From NCBI GenBank assembly GCA_963205305.1, contig CAUJIC010000064.1:1-40717 (forward strand): a stretch of 40,717 nucleotides of DNA. Reading direction: 5' to 3'. Each line of letters starts with the position of its first letter. Position 1 is the first letter of the stretch. This DNA is from Pseudomonadota bacterium (GTDB lineage Bacteria; Pseudomonadota; Alphaproteobacteria; Rickettsiales; UBA3002). The translations under genes and the position numbers were made by a program. Positions 1 through 7,701 of the stretch are shown here, one piece after another. The notes beneath the pieces were generated by a model. That model had not been told where the DNA came from. It did no database searches and worked only from the letters and a program-made list of their open reading frames with translations.

Positions 1-1040
1 ATACGGATAGAAGCGTTACCCGTAGCCGCGATACCACTTGCACCATCCAAACGCGTACCTTCGAACGACACCCCTGAGATCACGCTGTTACGCGCAATCA
101 CGGTGCTGGAGAAGGTTTGAATGAGCGTGTTCTTGGCCACGTTCACCGCACCCGCATCGGTAAGGGTCACGTTACCCAGAGCCAACTGGATGCGCGTGTT
201 ACCGTTACTTACGATCGCAGTCGCTTGGGTGGCGTTAGAAATCACGCTACCCGTGTACTCAACACCATTCAAGGTTGCCACCAACTTCGCACTACCAACA
301 CCAACAGCACCGTAGTTCACATCAGTGAACTCAAAGTTTGAGAATTGACCATACACCGAAGCATCAATGGTATCAAAACCACCGTTGGCTACTGCCACAC
401 CGCTGGAATCTACCAGCTGCAATGTGCCGGCGTTGGCGATGGCATAGGTACGCAATGCACCAGGCGCCGCAGCAGTTGTGTTCCCAAATGCCTGAATAGC
501 AACGGTCGATGCAGCAACAATGGCGTTGTTGGTTGCCGTTTGCAAGTTGGGGTTGGTGAGCACTGTCGTGACCGCAGTGGCGTTGGTTCTTACTTGAACG
601 GTTTTTGCACCAAGGCCGCCCGCAAGAAGGTTCACGCCGTTGAAGTTGGTACCACTCGCAATACGATCAACCTCTGCTGTTAGCGCTGTAAATTCTTGGT
701 TAAGGAGCGAACGGTTTGCATCCGTCAACTGACCCGATGAAGCTTGGGTAGCAATTGCTTTTTGGCGTTGCAGAATGTCGATGATCTGACCTAATGCACC
801 ATCAGCAATTTGCAACAGGCTGGTGCCCTGCGTAGCGTTTGTAAGCGCCGAGCGAAGGGTGTTCACCTGTGTACGAAGCGAGGTACCTACCGCGAGGCCC
901 GCCACATCGTCCGATGCTTTTACAATGCGATTACCGCTCGACAAGCGGCTAATCGAAGCCGATGCACTATCAGACGCGCGACCAATATTGCCTTGCGCCG
1001 CAAATGCAGAAATGTTTGTACCGATTGATTGAATAGACAT
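1..1040 (-). CDS. fliC: Flagellin (3' end outside the window)
   Basis: Filament subunit exported by the flagellar type III apparatus. The ATG at 1038-1040 follows an AGGAG ribosome site, and 346 codons are open to the left edge, so the C-terminal D0/D1 helices are missing. The N-terminus is a typical flagellin D0/D1 region: it begins MSIQSIGTNISAF, has SRLSSGNRIVKASDDVAGLAV at about residues 31-51 and a LTDANRSLLNQEFTAL helix near 105-120. From about residue 150 it becomes a Thr/Ala/Asn/Val-rich variable region, the outer D2/D3 domains. Only five lysines are visible (K41, K94, K146, K252, K303), which matters because a flagellin lysine methylase gene lies next door. A 348-base spacer separates it from fliB, so it is transcribed on its own. 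Family assignment is secure; which flagellin paralogue this is cannot be told. Confidence 0.96.
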   Translation of the reverse strand, partial: MSIQSIGTNISAFAAQGNIGRASDSASASISRLSSGNRIVKASDDVAGLAVGTSLRTQVNTLRSALTNATQGTSLLQIADGALGQIIDILQRQKAIATQASSGQLTDANRSLLNQEFTALTAEVDRIASGTNFNGVNLLAGGLGAKTVQVRTNATAVTTVLTNPNLQTATNNAIVAASTVAIQAFGNTTAAAPGALRTYAIANAGTLQLVDSSGVAVANGGFDTIDASVYGQFSNFEFTDVNYGAVGVGSAKLVATLNGVEYTGSVISNATQATAIVSNGNTRIQLALGNVTLTDAGAVNVAKNTLIQTFSSTVIARNSVISGVSFEGTRLDGASGIAATGNASIR

Positions 1041-1076
1041 AATACTTCTCCTACTTGGACTGTTAAAGTTACCAGG

Positions 1077-1092
1077 GCTACTTGCCCACCAA
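1077..1092 (-). promoter_or_regulatory. Weak sigma54-like element upstream of flagellin
   Basis: Read on the minus strand, TGGTGGGCAAGTAGCC has GG and GC at the correct 12-base offset for a -24/-12 promoter (consensus TGGCACG-N4-TTGC) but misses several consensus bases. Transcription would start near 1065, about 25 bases before the flagellin ATG. It is the best-spaced candidate in 1041-1388, but clearly poorer than the flgI element. Confidence 0.25.
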
Positions 1093-1096
1093 ACAT

Positions 1097-1136
1097 AAAA
1101 GAGGCGGAAACTTCATGTTTCCAAGGGTTCTCTTTT
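1097..1136 (-). promoter_or_regulatory. Two-tier hairpin upstream of the flagellin start
   Basis: A perfect 7-base outer stem (1097-1103 with 1130-1136) encloses a perfect 6-base inner stem (1106-1111 with 1117-1122) and a 5-base loop. In the flagellin sense strand the inner stem reads GGAAAC-ATGAA-GTTTCC and is followed by GCCTCTTTT. If transcription starts upstream, this is a leader RNA structure and could be a landing site for a post-transcriptional regulator such as CsrA or FlbT. If it starts at the sigma54-like site, it lies upstream of the promoter instead. The structure is seen; its role is inferred. Confidence 0.5.
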
Positions 1137-1156
1137 ACGCATGTTCCTATCATTAC

Positions 1157-1177
1157 CGATAAACAATTAATTTATCG
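1157..1177. repeat. Perfect inverted repeat CGATAAA-N7-TTTATCG
   Basis: Two 7-base arms (1157-1163 and 1171-1177) around an AT-only-plus-C spacer, about 120 bases upstream of the flagellin start. The symmetry and position suit a DNA-binding protein operator. Nothing else recognisable was found in the rest of 1178-1360, which is AT-rich and has no gene. Confidence 0.45.
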
Positions 1178-1360
1178 TTAACGAGGCCGACATTCACCCC
1201 ATTATTTTTGCAAAATTTCAATTGGAATTGAATAATTCTGAAAAATCAAAGGGCTAGAAGCGCAGGCATTGCGGCCTACACTACTACTATGTTAGGACCA
1301 TGCCACAAATCGGGGGCAAGTTCATAGCAAAACATAGGAAGTAACTAACAATAATCGGTG

Positions 1361-1375
1361 CAGTTGAATCAACTG
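1361..1375 (-). terminator. Small hairpin after fliB
   Basis: CAGTTG-AAT-CAACTG is a perfect 6-base stem with a 3-base loop, starting 13 bases after the fliB stop on the minus strand. It has no clear U tract behind it, so it is at best a weak terminator or an RNA 3'-end stabiliser. Confidence 0.22.
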
Positions 1376-1388
1376 TTGCCTAATCGCA

Positions 1389-2540
1389 TCATTCCATGAT
1401 GAGTGCCCTGAGGCGCGCCTCGCGCAACCAACCCGTCTCGCGATATATCTGAAGGGATAATGTCGGGTCAGCCAAATGATCCATGAACCGTGCAAGGGTT
1501 TGGATGATACGAATCACCTCGCTTGGCTCGGGCTGTTTGGGCAAGGTAGCCAATGCTAGCTTCACCGTCGCAAATCGCACCCCGATAATGCCTATGCGTT
1601 CACTGAGCGTTGCGCCAAAGCCGGAGAACGGAAAAAGTGATTGCGAAATCTGAGCCTCCAAGTAGCGCCGCAACACAGGCTGAAGCACTGCCCCCTGCGC
1701 GTGCATCCGTGCCTTGACCAGCACCTCCTGCTGCTCGAAATCGGGAGCAAGGCGTAACCCGCCCGTTTCAAACGCAACTCCAAGCATGCTTGCCATAGCA
1801 TTCAATAGCTCTAGCAATCGCGGGCGTGGATGTGCCCCCGCCATGACTAACCCATGCAACGCTTGTGCGAGGAAGAACATATCGGTTGATTGCAGTTCGG
1901 CAGTTGGGAGGCGTCCATCAGCCATGCCCGCATAGAGCGGCGCTGCGTCTGGCCATGACTCCACTGGTTGCATTTCCAGTGCGTGCGCCACCGCACTCAC
2001 CCGCATCAAGGAATGTTCGGCACTTACGGTTGCATCGCCCGCCACCTCGAGCATCACGGCATGGACTGCCAATGCCCGCTCCTCGCTCAACCCAGATGGT
2101 AGATAATTGCGAAGTGAATAAGGTGCGCGAATTTCCGTTCGTGGGGTGAAGGCGAACGCATCCTCACCATAAAGCATCAACCGCGCCATCTCGGGGCATG
2201 AGAGTGTGGAGCCAGTGACAACGACCGCCCCAAGCGCCCGCGAAACGCGGGGGAAAAACTGACAGGCATCACCTAAAAACGCCTCACCATAATCACGGTG
2301 GATACCACACCACCCCCCCTCGAACTTCACGCACGTGTCCGTCACAGGGTCGCGCTTCATGATGAACTCGGCCTCGCCCGTGCTCACGACATCCATCAAT
2401 TCGGGTGCTTCTGCCTTGTACTTGGCAACTGTCTCCGCCGTGAGCTGCATGCCCCACCCTTGACAACAGGTATCGGGGCACTCACCACCTAAGCAGCTAA
2501 ATTGGGCTACTGCCTGTGTTTGCAATCGCGTCGGGGTCAT
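1389..2540 (-). CDS. fliB: Flagellin lysine-N-methylase FliB
   Basis: Cytoplasmic enzyme that methylates lysine side chains of flagellin before export, known from Salmonella. The 383-residue protein shows the family's cysteine-rich N-terminus: C16, C21, C25 and C26 (in CLGGECPDTCC), then C70, C78, C93 and C115 (in STLSCPEMARL). These presumably hold a metal or Fe-S cluster. Start ATG at 2538-2540 is preceded by an AAGGAAGG-like site, 33 bases after fliW, so the two genes probably share a transcript. Its position between fliW and the flagellin gene supports flagellin as substrate. FliB is not part of the usual alphaproteobacterial flagellar set, so transfer is possible. The family call is strong; activity is inferred. 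Confidence 0.88.
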   Translation of the reverse strand: MTPTRLQTQAVAQFSCLGGECPDTCCQGWGMQLTAETVAKYKAEAPELMDVVSTGEAEFIMKRDPVTDTCVKFEGGWCGIHRDYGEAFLGDACQFFPRVSRALGAVVVTGSTLSCPEMARLMLYGEDAFAFTPRTEIRAPYSLRNYLPSGLSEERALAVHAVMLEVAGDATVSAEHSLMRVSAVAHALEMQPVESWPDAAPLYAGMADGRLPTAELQSTDMFFLAQALHGLVMAGAHPRPRLLELLNAMASMLGVAFETGGLRLAPDFEQQEVLVKARMHAQGAVLQPVLRRYLEAQISQSLFPFSGFGATLSERIGIIGVRFATVKLALATLPKQPEPSEVIRIIQTLARFMDHLADPTLSLQIYRETGWLREARLRALIME

Positions 2541-2573
2541 CGAATTATACCTTCCTTACCCGACAGCACTTCA

Positions 2574-3065
2574 TCAGATGCTGAGCGGCTGGCGAATCAG
2601 GTATTTAGTGTGGGGGAATACATATTGTGCTGCCACGCGACGCGTTACATGCATCAACACTGGCGCTCGGCTGTTTACCGTCAGCTTCGCCACGCCAGAT
2701 TCCCGATGCACCGTAACCACGAGCAATACCGCCACATCATCCAGCGGCATCTCTAAATCCTGCGCCGCCTGCACCAGATCTTCACGATCAATAATCGGAT
2801 TAGCTATATCCACGGGCAACACAATAAAGGAAAGCGCCGCATCATCGAGTGATTGCAACAGGGTAAACCGCGCCATTTTCTCGGATGGAAACCGCGACAA
2901 GCAAAACCGCGTATGGTCTGGCATACCAAGCATACCCGTGGGGAAATGGATCTGCTGGCTGGTGTTGATGGTAATACGACCAAAACGGCTTTCGATTTCC
3001 TCGCTTTCGGGAGGGCTCGAGGCAAGTACCGCTTGGTTGATCACCGCAGGCCCGCTGCCGGTCAT
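2574..3065 (-). CDS. fliW: Flagellar assembly factor FliW
   Basis: FliW binds flagellin and also antagonises the RNA-binding regulator CsrA, tying flagellin translation to export. The 163-residue protein has the FliW core: FGRITIN, then FPTGMLGMPDHTRFCL, then the LLQSLDDAALSFIVLPV block, and a C-terminal VLLVVTVHR...LTVNSRAPV strand region. I chose ATG 3065 because a strong GAGGAG site sits 8 bases upstream. An ATG at 3086 with AGGAGAAT upstream would add 7 residues and is also possible. No csrA lies in the window; the 108-base gap to flgL is too short for one. Upstream is a sigma70-like promoter, so fliW-fliB can be expressed apart from the hook genes. Confidence 0.9.
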   Translation of the reverse strand: MTGSGPAVINQAVLASSPPESEEIESRFGRITINTSQQIHFPTGMLGMPDHTRFCLSRFPSEKMARFTLLQSLDDAALSFIVLPVDIANPIIDREDLVQAAQDLEMPLDDVAVLLVVTVHRESGVAKLTVNSRAPVLMHVTRRVAAQYVFPHTKYLIRQPLSI

Positions 3066-3140
3066 TATAGTTTCTCCTCGAAGCATGCATATTCTCCTAT
3101 GGTAGACGTTGTCGCCGCGCCATAAGCAGTAATGACCTGC

Positions 3141-3168
3141 ATTCTAGCATAGCGGATGGGGGTTGCAA
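3141..3168 (-). promoter_or_regulatory. Sigma70-like promoter of fliW-fliB
   Basis: On the minus strand, -35 TTGCAA (3163-3168), 16-base spacer and -10 TAGAAT (3141-3146), the latter preceded by TGC (extended -10). Predicted start is near 3134, roughly 50-70 bases before fliW. It lies in the 108-base gap after flgL. Confidence 0.5.
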
Positions 3169-3194
3169 GTAATCTAGTAATCATGCCTTTCACG

Positions 3195-4100
3195 TTATCT
3201 TAGAAAATCCGAGAGCCGTAACTGGCTAAGCCGCGCATAAACCTGATAGGATGCCTGTAAAATCGACTGATAGCCGGCCACCTGCGTCGAGGCGGCGACT
3301 ACATCCGTTTTACTGATTCCATCTGATAATTCTTTCCAATAGGTGCCCAGGTCTTTAAGTCGCGCATCAACCGATTGTATGTTCGCCGCGACCGTGCCAA
3401 CAGCCGAGCGCAACGTAATAAGATCTTGCTGCCCACTTTGAATGAGTTGCTGCGCGGCCTGTAATTGCGATGGATCATTGTTTGCTGCGCCAGCGATAGC
3501 TTGCTTAGCCGCGGCATAGATTTTCTGGAAGGCAATATTATCCGCGCGGGCTGGGAAGTTCGCCTCAGTGCGATCATCCATACGAAGCATCACGTCACTT
3601 TTCGAGCCCACATAGTAATTATCATCTGGCACCCCCATCACGGTATTTGTGACATTGGTACTTGGCACGGGCTGGGTAATAGTATCCGTACCCCCGAAAA
3701 TATACGCACCGTTAAACGAGGCATTCAACTCACTACCCATAGCTACCAATAAATCCCCAACGATTTGAGGCAGGTTCGAGGTGTGAACCACTGCGCCATT
3801 GGCCCCAATAATCGCGTTCTTAATTTTATCTGCAATATCGGTAATTTTTCCAAGCGCCACATCCGCTGTTTGAAGCTTCGCGATGTTGAGCTGGTTATTG
3901 CGGTTGAATTGGGTGGCGCGGTTAATCTGGCTTTCCACTTGTGTGAATTGCTCCACACTGCCGTTCAGCCCAGCAAAATCTTGTGATTTATACCCGCTCG
4001 AAATCTGGTTTTGCAAATCCGCCAGCTTCAACTGCGAGCTGCTCACGTCGCGCAGCACATCCGTGACGAGCGACAAACTCCCTATGCGACTTGCTGTCAT
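3195..4100 (-). CDS. flgL: Hook-filament junction protein FlgL (HAP3)
   Basis: Joins the hook-associated FlgK ring to the flagellin filament. The 301-residue protein has flagellin-like terminal helices: N-terminal LADLQNQISSGYKSQDFAGL and C-terminal coiled helix ending LSQLRLSDFLR. In the centre, AYIFGGTDT is a hallmark of FlgL. ATG at 4100 has a good GGGAGAAGT site. It follows flgK by 18 bases and closes the flgI-flgL group. Length is in the normal range (about 300). No anomaly seen. Confidence 0.93.
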   Translation of the reverse strand: MTASRIGSLSLVTDVLRDVSSSQLKLADLQNQISSGYKSQDFAGLNGSVEQFTQVESQINRATQFNRNNQLNIAKLQTADVALGKITDIADKIKNAIIGANGAVVHTSNLPQIVGDLLVAMGSELNASFNGAYIFGGTDTITQPVPSTNVTNTVMGVPDDNYYVGSKSDVMLRMDDRTEANFPARADNIAFQKIYAAAKQAIAGAANNDPSQLQAAQQLIQSGQQDLITLRSAVGTVAANIQSVDARLKDLGTYWKELSDGISKTDVVAASTQVAGYQSILQASYQVYARLSQLRLSDFLR

Positions 4101-4118
4101 ACTACTTCTCCCTAAGCA

Positions 4119-6854
4119 TTACGTAGCCTGTATCAGGTCTTCGTACATTTTGTTGACGGTGGTAATCACGCGCGCCGTAGCGGAATACGCGTTCTGGAAT
4201 ATCACGGTATTGGCGAGTTCTTCGTCAAGGTTCACACCGCTAATCGCGTCCGATTTGCTGACAAAACCATCGAACAACAGCTTCGCCGTCGTCGCGTTCT
4301 CGCTCGCTTCGGATGAGCGTTGCGAAACAAAGCCCAGCATATCACTTGTATAACTTTGCAGCGATTGCTGCGAGACTGGCAACCCACCCACTGCATCAAA
4401 CGAAAGAATACCTGTATTCAGTTTTGCGATTTGTTGGGCAATCGAGTTCTCGCCCGCATAGCGCGCATAGGTATAAATCTCGTTATTATTCGAGGCTAAA
4501 CTTGCCTCCTGCCGCGTGATGGTACCTGTTGCAATCAGGTTCGGGTCGGTTACCAAGCGGTCCGCCACTTTTAGGTAATAAGCGCTGTTGCGCAACTCTT
4601 CGCCCGTGATTGTGGCTTCGTTCGACGCATAAAAATTGTTCAATCCGAAATAATGAGAGAAGCCGCGGTTAGTGCCTGCTTCTGCTGGCAGACCATCAGG
4701 TATGCCAAGCTGCTTCGAATCTAATTCCTGAATCGCTACGCCATAGCTGGTACCCGAATTACCTCCCACGATTTTAAGGAAGGCGGGTCCCTCCAAATAG
4801 CGCCCGTTGACCGTGGGCATCTCCAACCCATTTTCATCGACCAAAATCGCACGCAGGCTTTCCTGCGAGTCCCCGGGTAATACTAATGTGCCTGGCGCAC
4901 CAATCGCTTGCGCGTCGAAGCGCTTGTTCATCTGGTTCTGTACATTATTAGGCACGCGGTAGGTAATAGGCGCACTCGTAATCACTCCAGCATCATCCAC
5001 CACCGAGACATTCACCGTCACATCATAATACGCGGACGTAGCATTGCCAGAAAGATCCAGCTGCATGACACCGTTACCGCCTGTACGCACCTTTTCACCT
5101 GGCGCGATGGATTGGTATGCCGCCGATGCCTGAATATTGCCTGCATCATTGAAGGACCCACCCGCAGCAGCCGTGCCGCCCGAGGTAAATGTTATATTCG
5201 TGCCGCTCACCGCCGTGACGGTAAAGAAGCCCGTCAATGCTGCGGGGGCAATGCCATCCACTGGTCCACTTGGCGGCGCCAAATAAATTTTATCGCCAAC
5301 ATTAAACCCTGGATTGGTAGCAAGATTCACTGTCACATCGGGTGAACCTGCCGTAGTCGTATAACTATTGGTTGGCTGAATCGTGACGCTTGGCGCACCT
5401 TGACTCACGTTCGTAATATTCGCAGCTGTATCATCAAGCACGGTAAAACCAGTGACAAATACGCGTCCTATACCGCTGCTAATATTCTCAATATCCAAAT
5501 CCAAATCCAACAATGACGGCGCACCGCTTGGTAGGCGATCCGTCTTCGTAGCCAACTGGATGTTATTGAACACACTCAGCTTCGCTTTATTACCCGGAGA
5601 ACCGAAATGGTTATTAATTTCATCGACAATCGTTTGCAGCGTCGGCTTGCCAGCGCCCTGCCCCGAATCCAGTCGCGAGAGATCCATCGTTAGCGGACGG
5701 ATGCCCCCCGAATAGGTCTCATCCGCATAGCGCGAGGGCACGGGCTTACCATCTGCCTGTAATACCGCAATGCGTACAGAGCCCGACCATTGATACTGAT
5801 CCGATGAGCGCACCTGCCGCTCGCCCGTCAGCGAAGTGGCTGCGGGAAAACCTGTACCATTATTATGGATAGCATTCACGGCATCGCGTAGACGGGAGGC
5901 CAGCTGATCAAGTTGGTCGAGTACCGCGGGGAATTTTTGGTCACGAATTTGTTGTAGCCCCGCCAGTTTACCAGCGTTCAGGCTACTAACCACCTGCTCA
6001 GATGTGCCGCCACTTATAAGGGCAACACGATTACCGACTTCAATATTTGAGTCGTTAAGTGTAATGACTGCAAGCTTATCAAAGGGCACGTTCTCTACTA
6101 GGCCCGCCACGGATTGTGAACGCCCATACACCAACTGATGACGCACACCATCTTCCAGTAGCGCCGTACCGTTGCCTGTTGCAACAGTCACCGCGCCAAC
6201 ATCCGTGAATGTTGTGCTGATATCCATATATGCCGATAATTCGCGCAGGCTCTTATCACGCGCATCAAGCAAATCCGTATTTGATTTACCAAAGGAACGC
6301 GCGTGCGTCAGGGCAACGTTCACTTCCTTCAAGCGATCGAGAATACCGTTCACTGTCGTGACCGTTTCGGCAATTTCGCGGTCGGCCTCGAAGCGCAAAT
6401 CATACGTGTTGGCCGATAAATCGGAAATTTGACGCGCAAGCGTGGAAGCAGAAGCAACCGCATTGGCTTTGATCGAACTCGTTTCTGGGGTTTCAGCTAA
6501 TTGCTGTACCGAGTTAAAAAAACCAGTCAAAAATGTGTCGACAGAATTACCCGATCCAGGCCGCCCCAATAGATTCTGGATACGCTGATAGTATGTGTCC
6601 AAGGTCTGGCTGGTAGCATTGGTCGACCCCTGCGTTTGCACCGCGCGTTGTAAGTACAAATCAATCTTACGTGTGATGGCATCAAGCTTAACGCCGCCGC
6701 CGATACCATCGACCACCACTGCCGATTGGTTGATAATCTGGCGCGAATAGCCCGATGTATTCACGTTCGCAATATTCTGCGATAGCACGCCGATGGATTG
6801 CTGATTAATCTTCAGCCCTGAAATCGCGTTGTTAAGTGCTAGACCGAGTGACAC
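4119..6854 (-). CDS. flgK: Hook-associated protein FlgK (HAP1), long form
   Basis: First hook-associated ring at the hook tip. At 911 residues it is much longer than the common 500-700. The N-terminus (ALNNAISGLKINQQSIGVLS, then NIANVNTSGYSRQI) and the C-terminus (NLDEELANTVIFQNAYSATARVITTVNKMYEDLI) are the conserved flagellar rod/hook family ends. The extra length is a central insertion, about residues 470-720. It includes a beta-rich module (NPGFNVGDKIYLAP, then LTGFFTVTAVSGTNITFTSG) that resembles a module common in phage tail and surface proteins. The start is GTG (6852-6854) with AAGG 8 bases upstream, 3 bases after the FlgN-like gene. No frame break seen. Confidence 0.94.
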   Translation of the reverse strand: MSLGLALNNAISGLKINQQSIGVLSQNIANVNTSGYSRQIINQSAVVVDGIGGGVKLDAITRKIDLYLQRAVQTQGSTNATSQTLDTYYQRIQNLLGRPGSGNSVDTFLTGFFNSVQQLAETPETSSIKANAVASASTLARQISDLSANTYDLRFEADREIAETVTTVNGILDRLKEVNVALTHARSFGKSNTDLLDARDKSLRELSAYMDISTTFTDVGAVTVATGNGTALLEDGVRHQLVYGRSQSVAGLVENVPFDKLAVITLNDSNIEVGNRVALISGGTSEQVVSSLNAGKLAGLQQIRDQKFPAVLDQLDQLASRLRDAVNAIHNNGTGFPAATSLTGERQVRSSDQYQWSGSVRIAVLQADGKPVPSRYADETYSGGIRPLTMDLSRLDSGQGAGKPTLQTIVDEINNHFGSPGNKAKLSVFNNIQLATKTDRLPSGAPSLLDLDLDIENISSGIGRVFVTGFTVLDDTAANITNVSQGAPSVTIQPTNSYTTTAGSPDVTVNLATNPGFNVGDKIYLAPPSGPVDGIAPAALTGFFTVTAVSGTNITFTSGGTAAAGGSFNDAGNIQASAAYQSIAPGEKVRTGGNGVMQLDLSGNATSAYYDVTVNVSVVDDAGVITSAPITYRVPNNVQNQMNKRFDAQAIGAPGTLVLPGDSQESLRAILVDENGLEMPTVNGRYLEGPAFLKIVGGNSGTSYGVAIQELDSKQLGIPDGLPAEAGTNRGFSHYFGLNNFYASNEATITGEELRNSAYYLKVADRLVTDPNLIATGTITRQEASLASNNNEIYTYARYAGENSIAQQIAKLNTGILSFDAVGGLPVSQQSLQSYTSDMLGFVSQRSSEASENATTAKLLFDGFVSKSDAISGVNLDEELANTVIFQNAYSATARVITTVNKMYEDLIQAT

Positions 6855-6857
6855 GGG

Positions 6858-7325
6858 TTATGCCTTTTGGTTAAGGTTCATGGAAAGCGCCAAATTGGCC
6901 GATTGCAGCGATTGTCCCGATGCGCCGTAGGTGCTTGGACGCTGGTGCTCGCTCATCACATCCATCATTGCTTGCAGCACACGGCCATTCACCGCTTTTG
7001 CAACTGCCACAGCATGAAAATTCTCGCGCACACTCACCGCCAAATCATCAGTCAAATAAAGCAACTCCTCGCGCGTTTTTTCATCCGCATTGCGAATAAA
7101 ATCAGGCTTGGTGGCCAGCACACTCTGGTAGGTTTCCAGCAATCCTGAAAGGCGCAATTTTTCGTCGTGCAACTTTGTGATTTCACTATAGCGACGGGCG
7201 CGGATGAGATCCGTTTCTTCTGCCAGCACATCACTCAAGCGCAACGTTGCATCCATCAGTTCGTGAATATTCATCGACTGCACGATTGCGCCATTAGGCA
7301 ACATGGTGTGGTTTTGGGTTTGCAT
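6858..7325 (-). CDS. FlgN-like export chaperone
   Basis: A 155-residue, mostly helical, charged protein without signal or membrane segment. The pattern LAEETDLIRARRYSEITKL followed by HDEKLRLSGLLETY is the FlgN signature of a helical hairpin with a conserved Lys-Leu turn. FlgN-type chaperones bind the C-terminal helices of FlgK and FlgL and deliver them to the export gate. Its place directly upstream of flgK fits that. ATG 7325 has TGAGG 6 bases upstream. Sequence similarity in this family is low, so the assignment rests on size, helix pattern and context. Confidence 0.68.
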   Translation of the reverse strand: MQTQNHTMLPNGAIVQSMNIHELMDATLRLSDVLAEETDLIRARRYSEITKLHDEKLRLSGLLETYQSVLATKPDFIRNADEKTREELLYLTDDLAVSVRENFHAVAVAKAVNGRVLQAMMDVMSEHQRPSTYGASGQSLQSANLALSMNLNQKA

Positions 7326-7328
7326 ACG

Positions 7329-7697
7329 CTACCTCAGCACTTCCTGTTGTTGGATCATGATTTGTTTCACTTGGTCAGCGACACCAATGCCACCTGTGCG
7401 CGCTATAATTTTACCGTATTCATTCTGGAGCATGGAGTTGTACATATCCTCGGCATCACTCCCTGCGAGGGATTCTGATGTGTCGATCGTCGAGAACATC
7501 GTTGCCGTCATTTGGCTGATGAATTGGGCCTCAAAATCCTTGGCTGCCGCTTCAATTTGCTCGGGCGTTGCCTTCGTTCCGCCGCGCAGCGAAAAGCCTT
7601 TCACGGGGCGGGTAGTGGTCTCTTTGATTGCAAGCATATCGCTATCCGTTGTGGTTGGTTTTACAGGTTGCATCATCGTAAGCATTGGGCTGCTCAT
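7329..7697 (-). CDS. flgJ: Rod-binding protein, FlgJ N-domain type
   Basis: Helps rod subunits assemble in the periplasm. The 122-residue protein contains the FlgJ N-terminal domain signature: IEAAAKDFEAQFISQMTATM, then AEDMYNSMLQNEYGKIIA, then GIGVADQVKQIMI. It lacks the C-terminal muramidase domain of enterobacterial FlgJ, as is normal in alphaproteobacteria, where a separate lytic enzyme is used. ATG 7697 lies 4 bases after the flgI stop. An in-frame TTG at 7715 would overlap flgI by 14 bases and add 6 residues. Translational coupling with flgI is likely. Confidence 0.85.
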   Translation of the reverse strand: MSSPMLTMMQPVKPTTTDSDMLAIKETTTRPVKGFSLRGGTKATPEQIEAAAKDFEAQFISQMTATMFSTIDTSESLAGSDAEDMYNSMLQNEYGKIIARTGGIGVADQVKQIMIQQQEVLR

Positions 7698-7701
7698 CTC
7701 G

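Noticed and set aside
1261..1276. Sigma54-like sequence AGGCCGCAATGCCTGC upstream of flagellin
   Set aside because: The GG-to-GC offset is 13 rather than 12, and it would give a leader of about 200 bases.
3087..3194. csrA expected beside fliW
   Set aside because: The gap is too short and no frame resembles CsrA; it holds only the fliW promoter.
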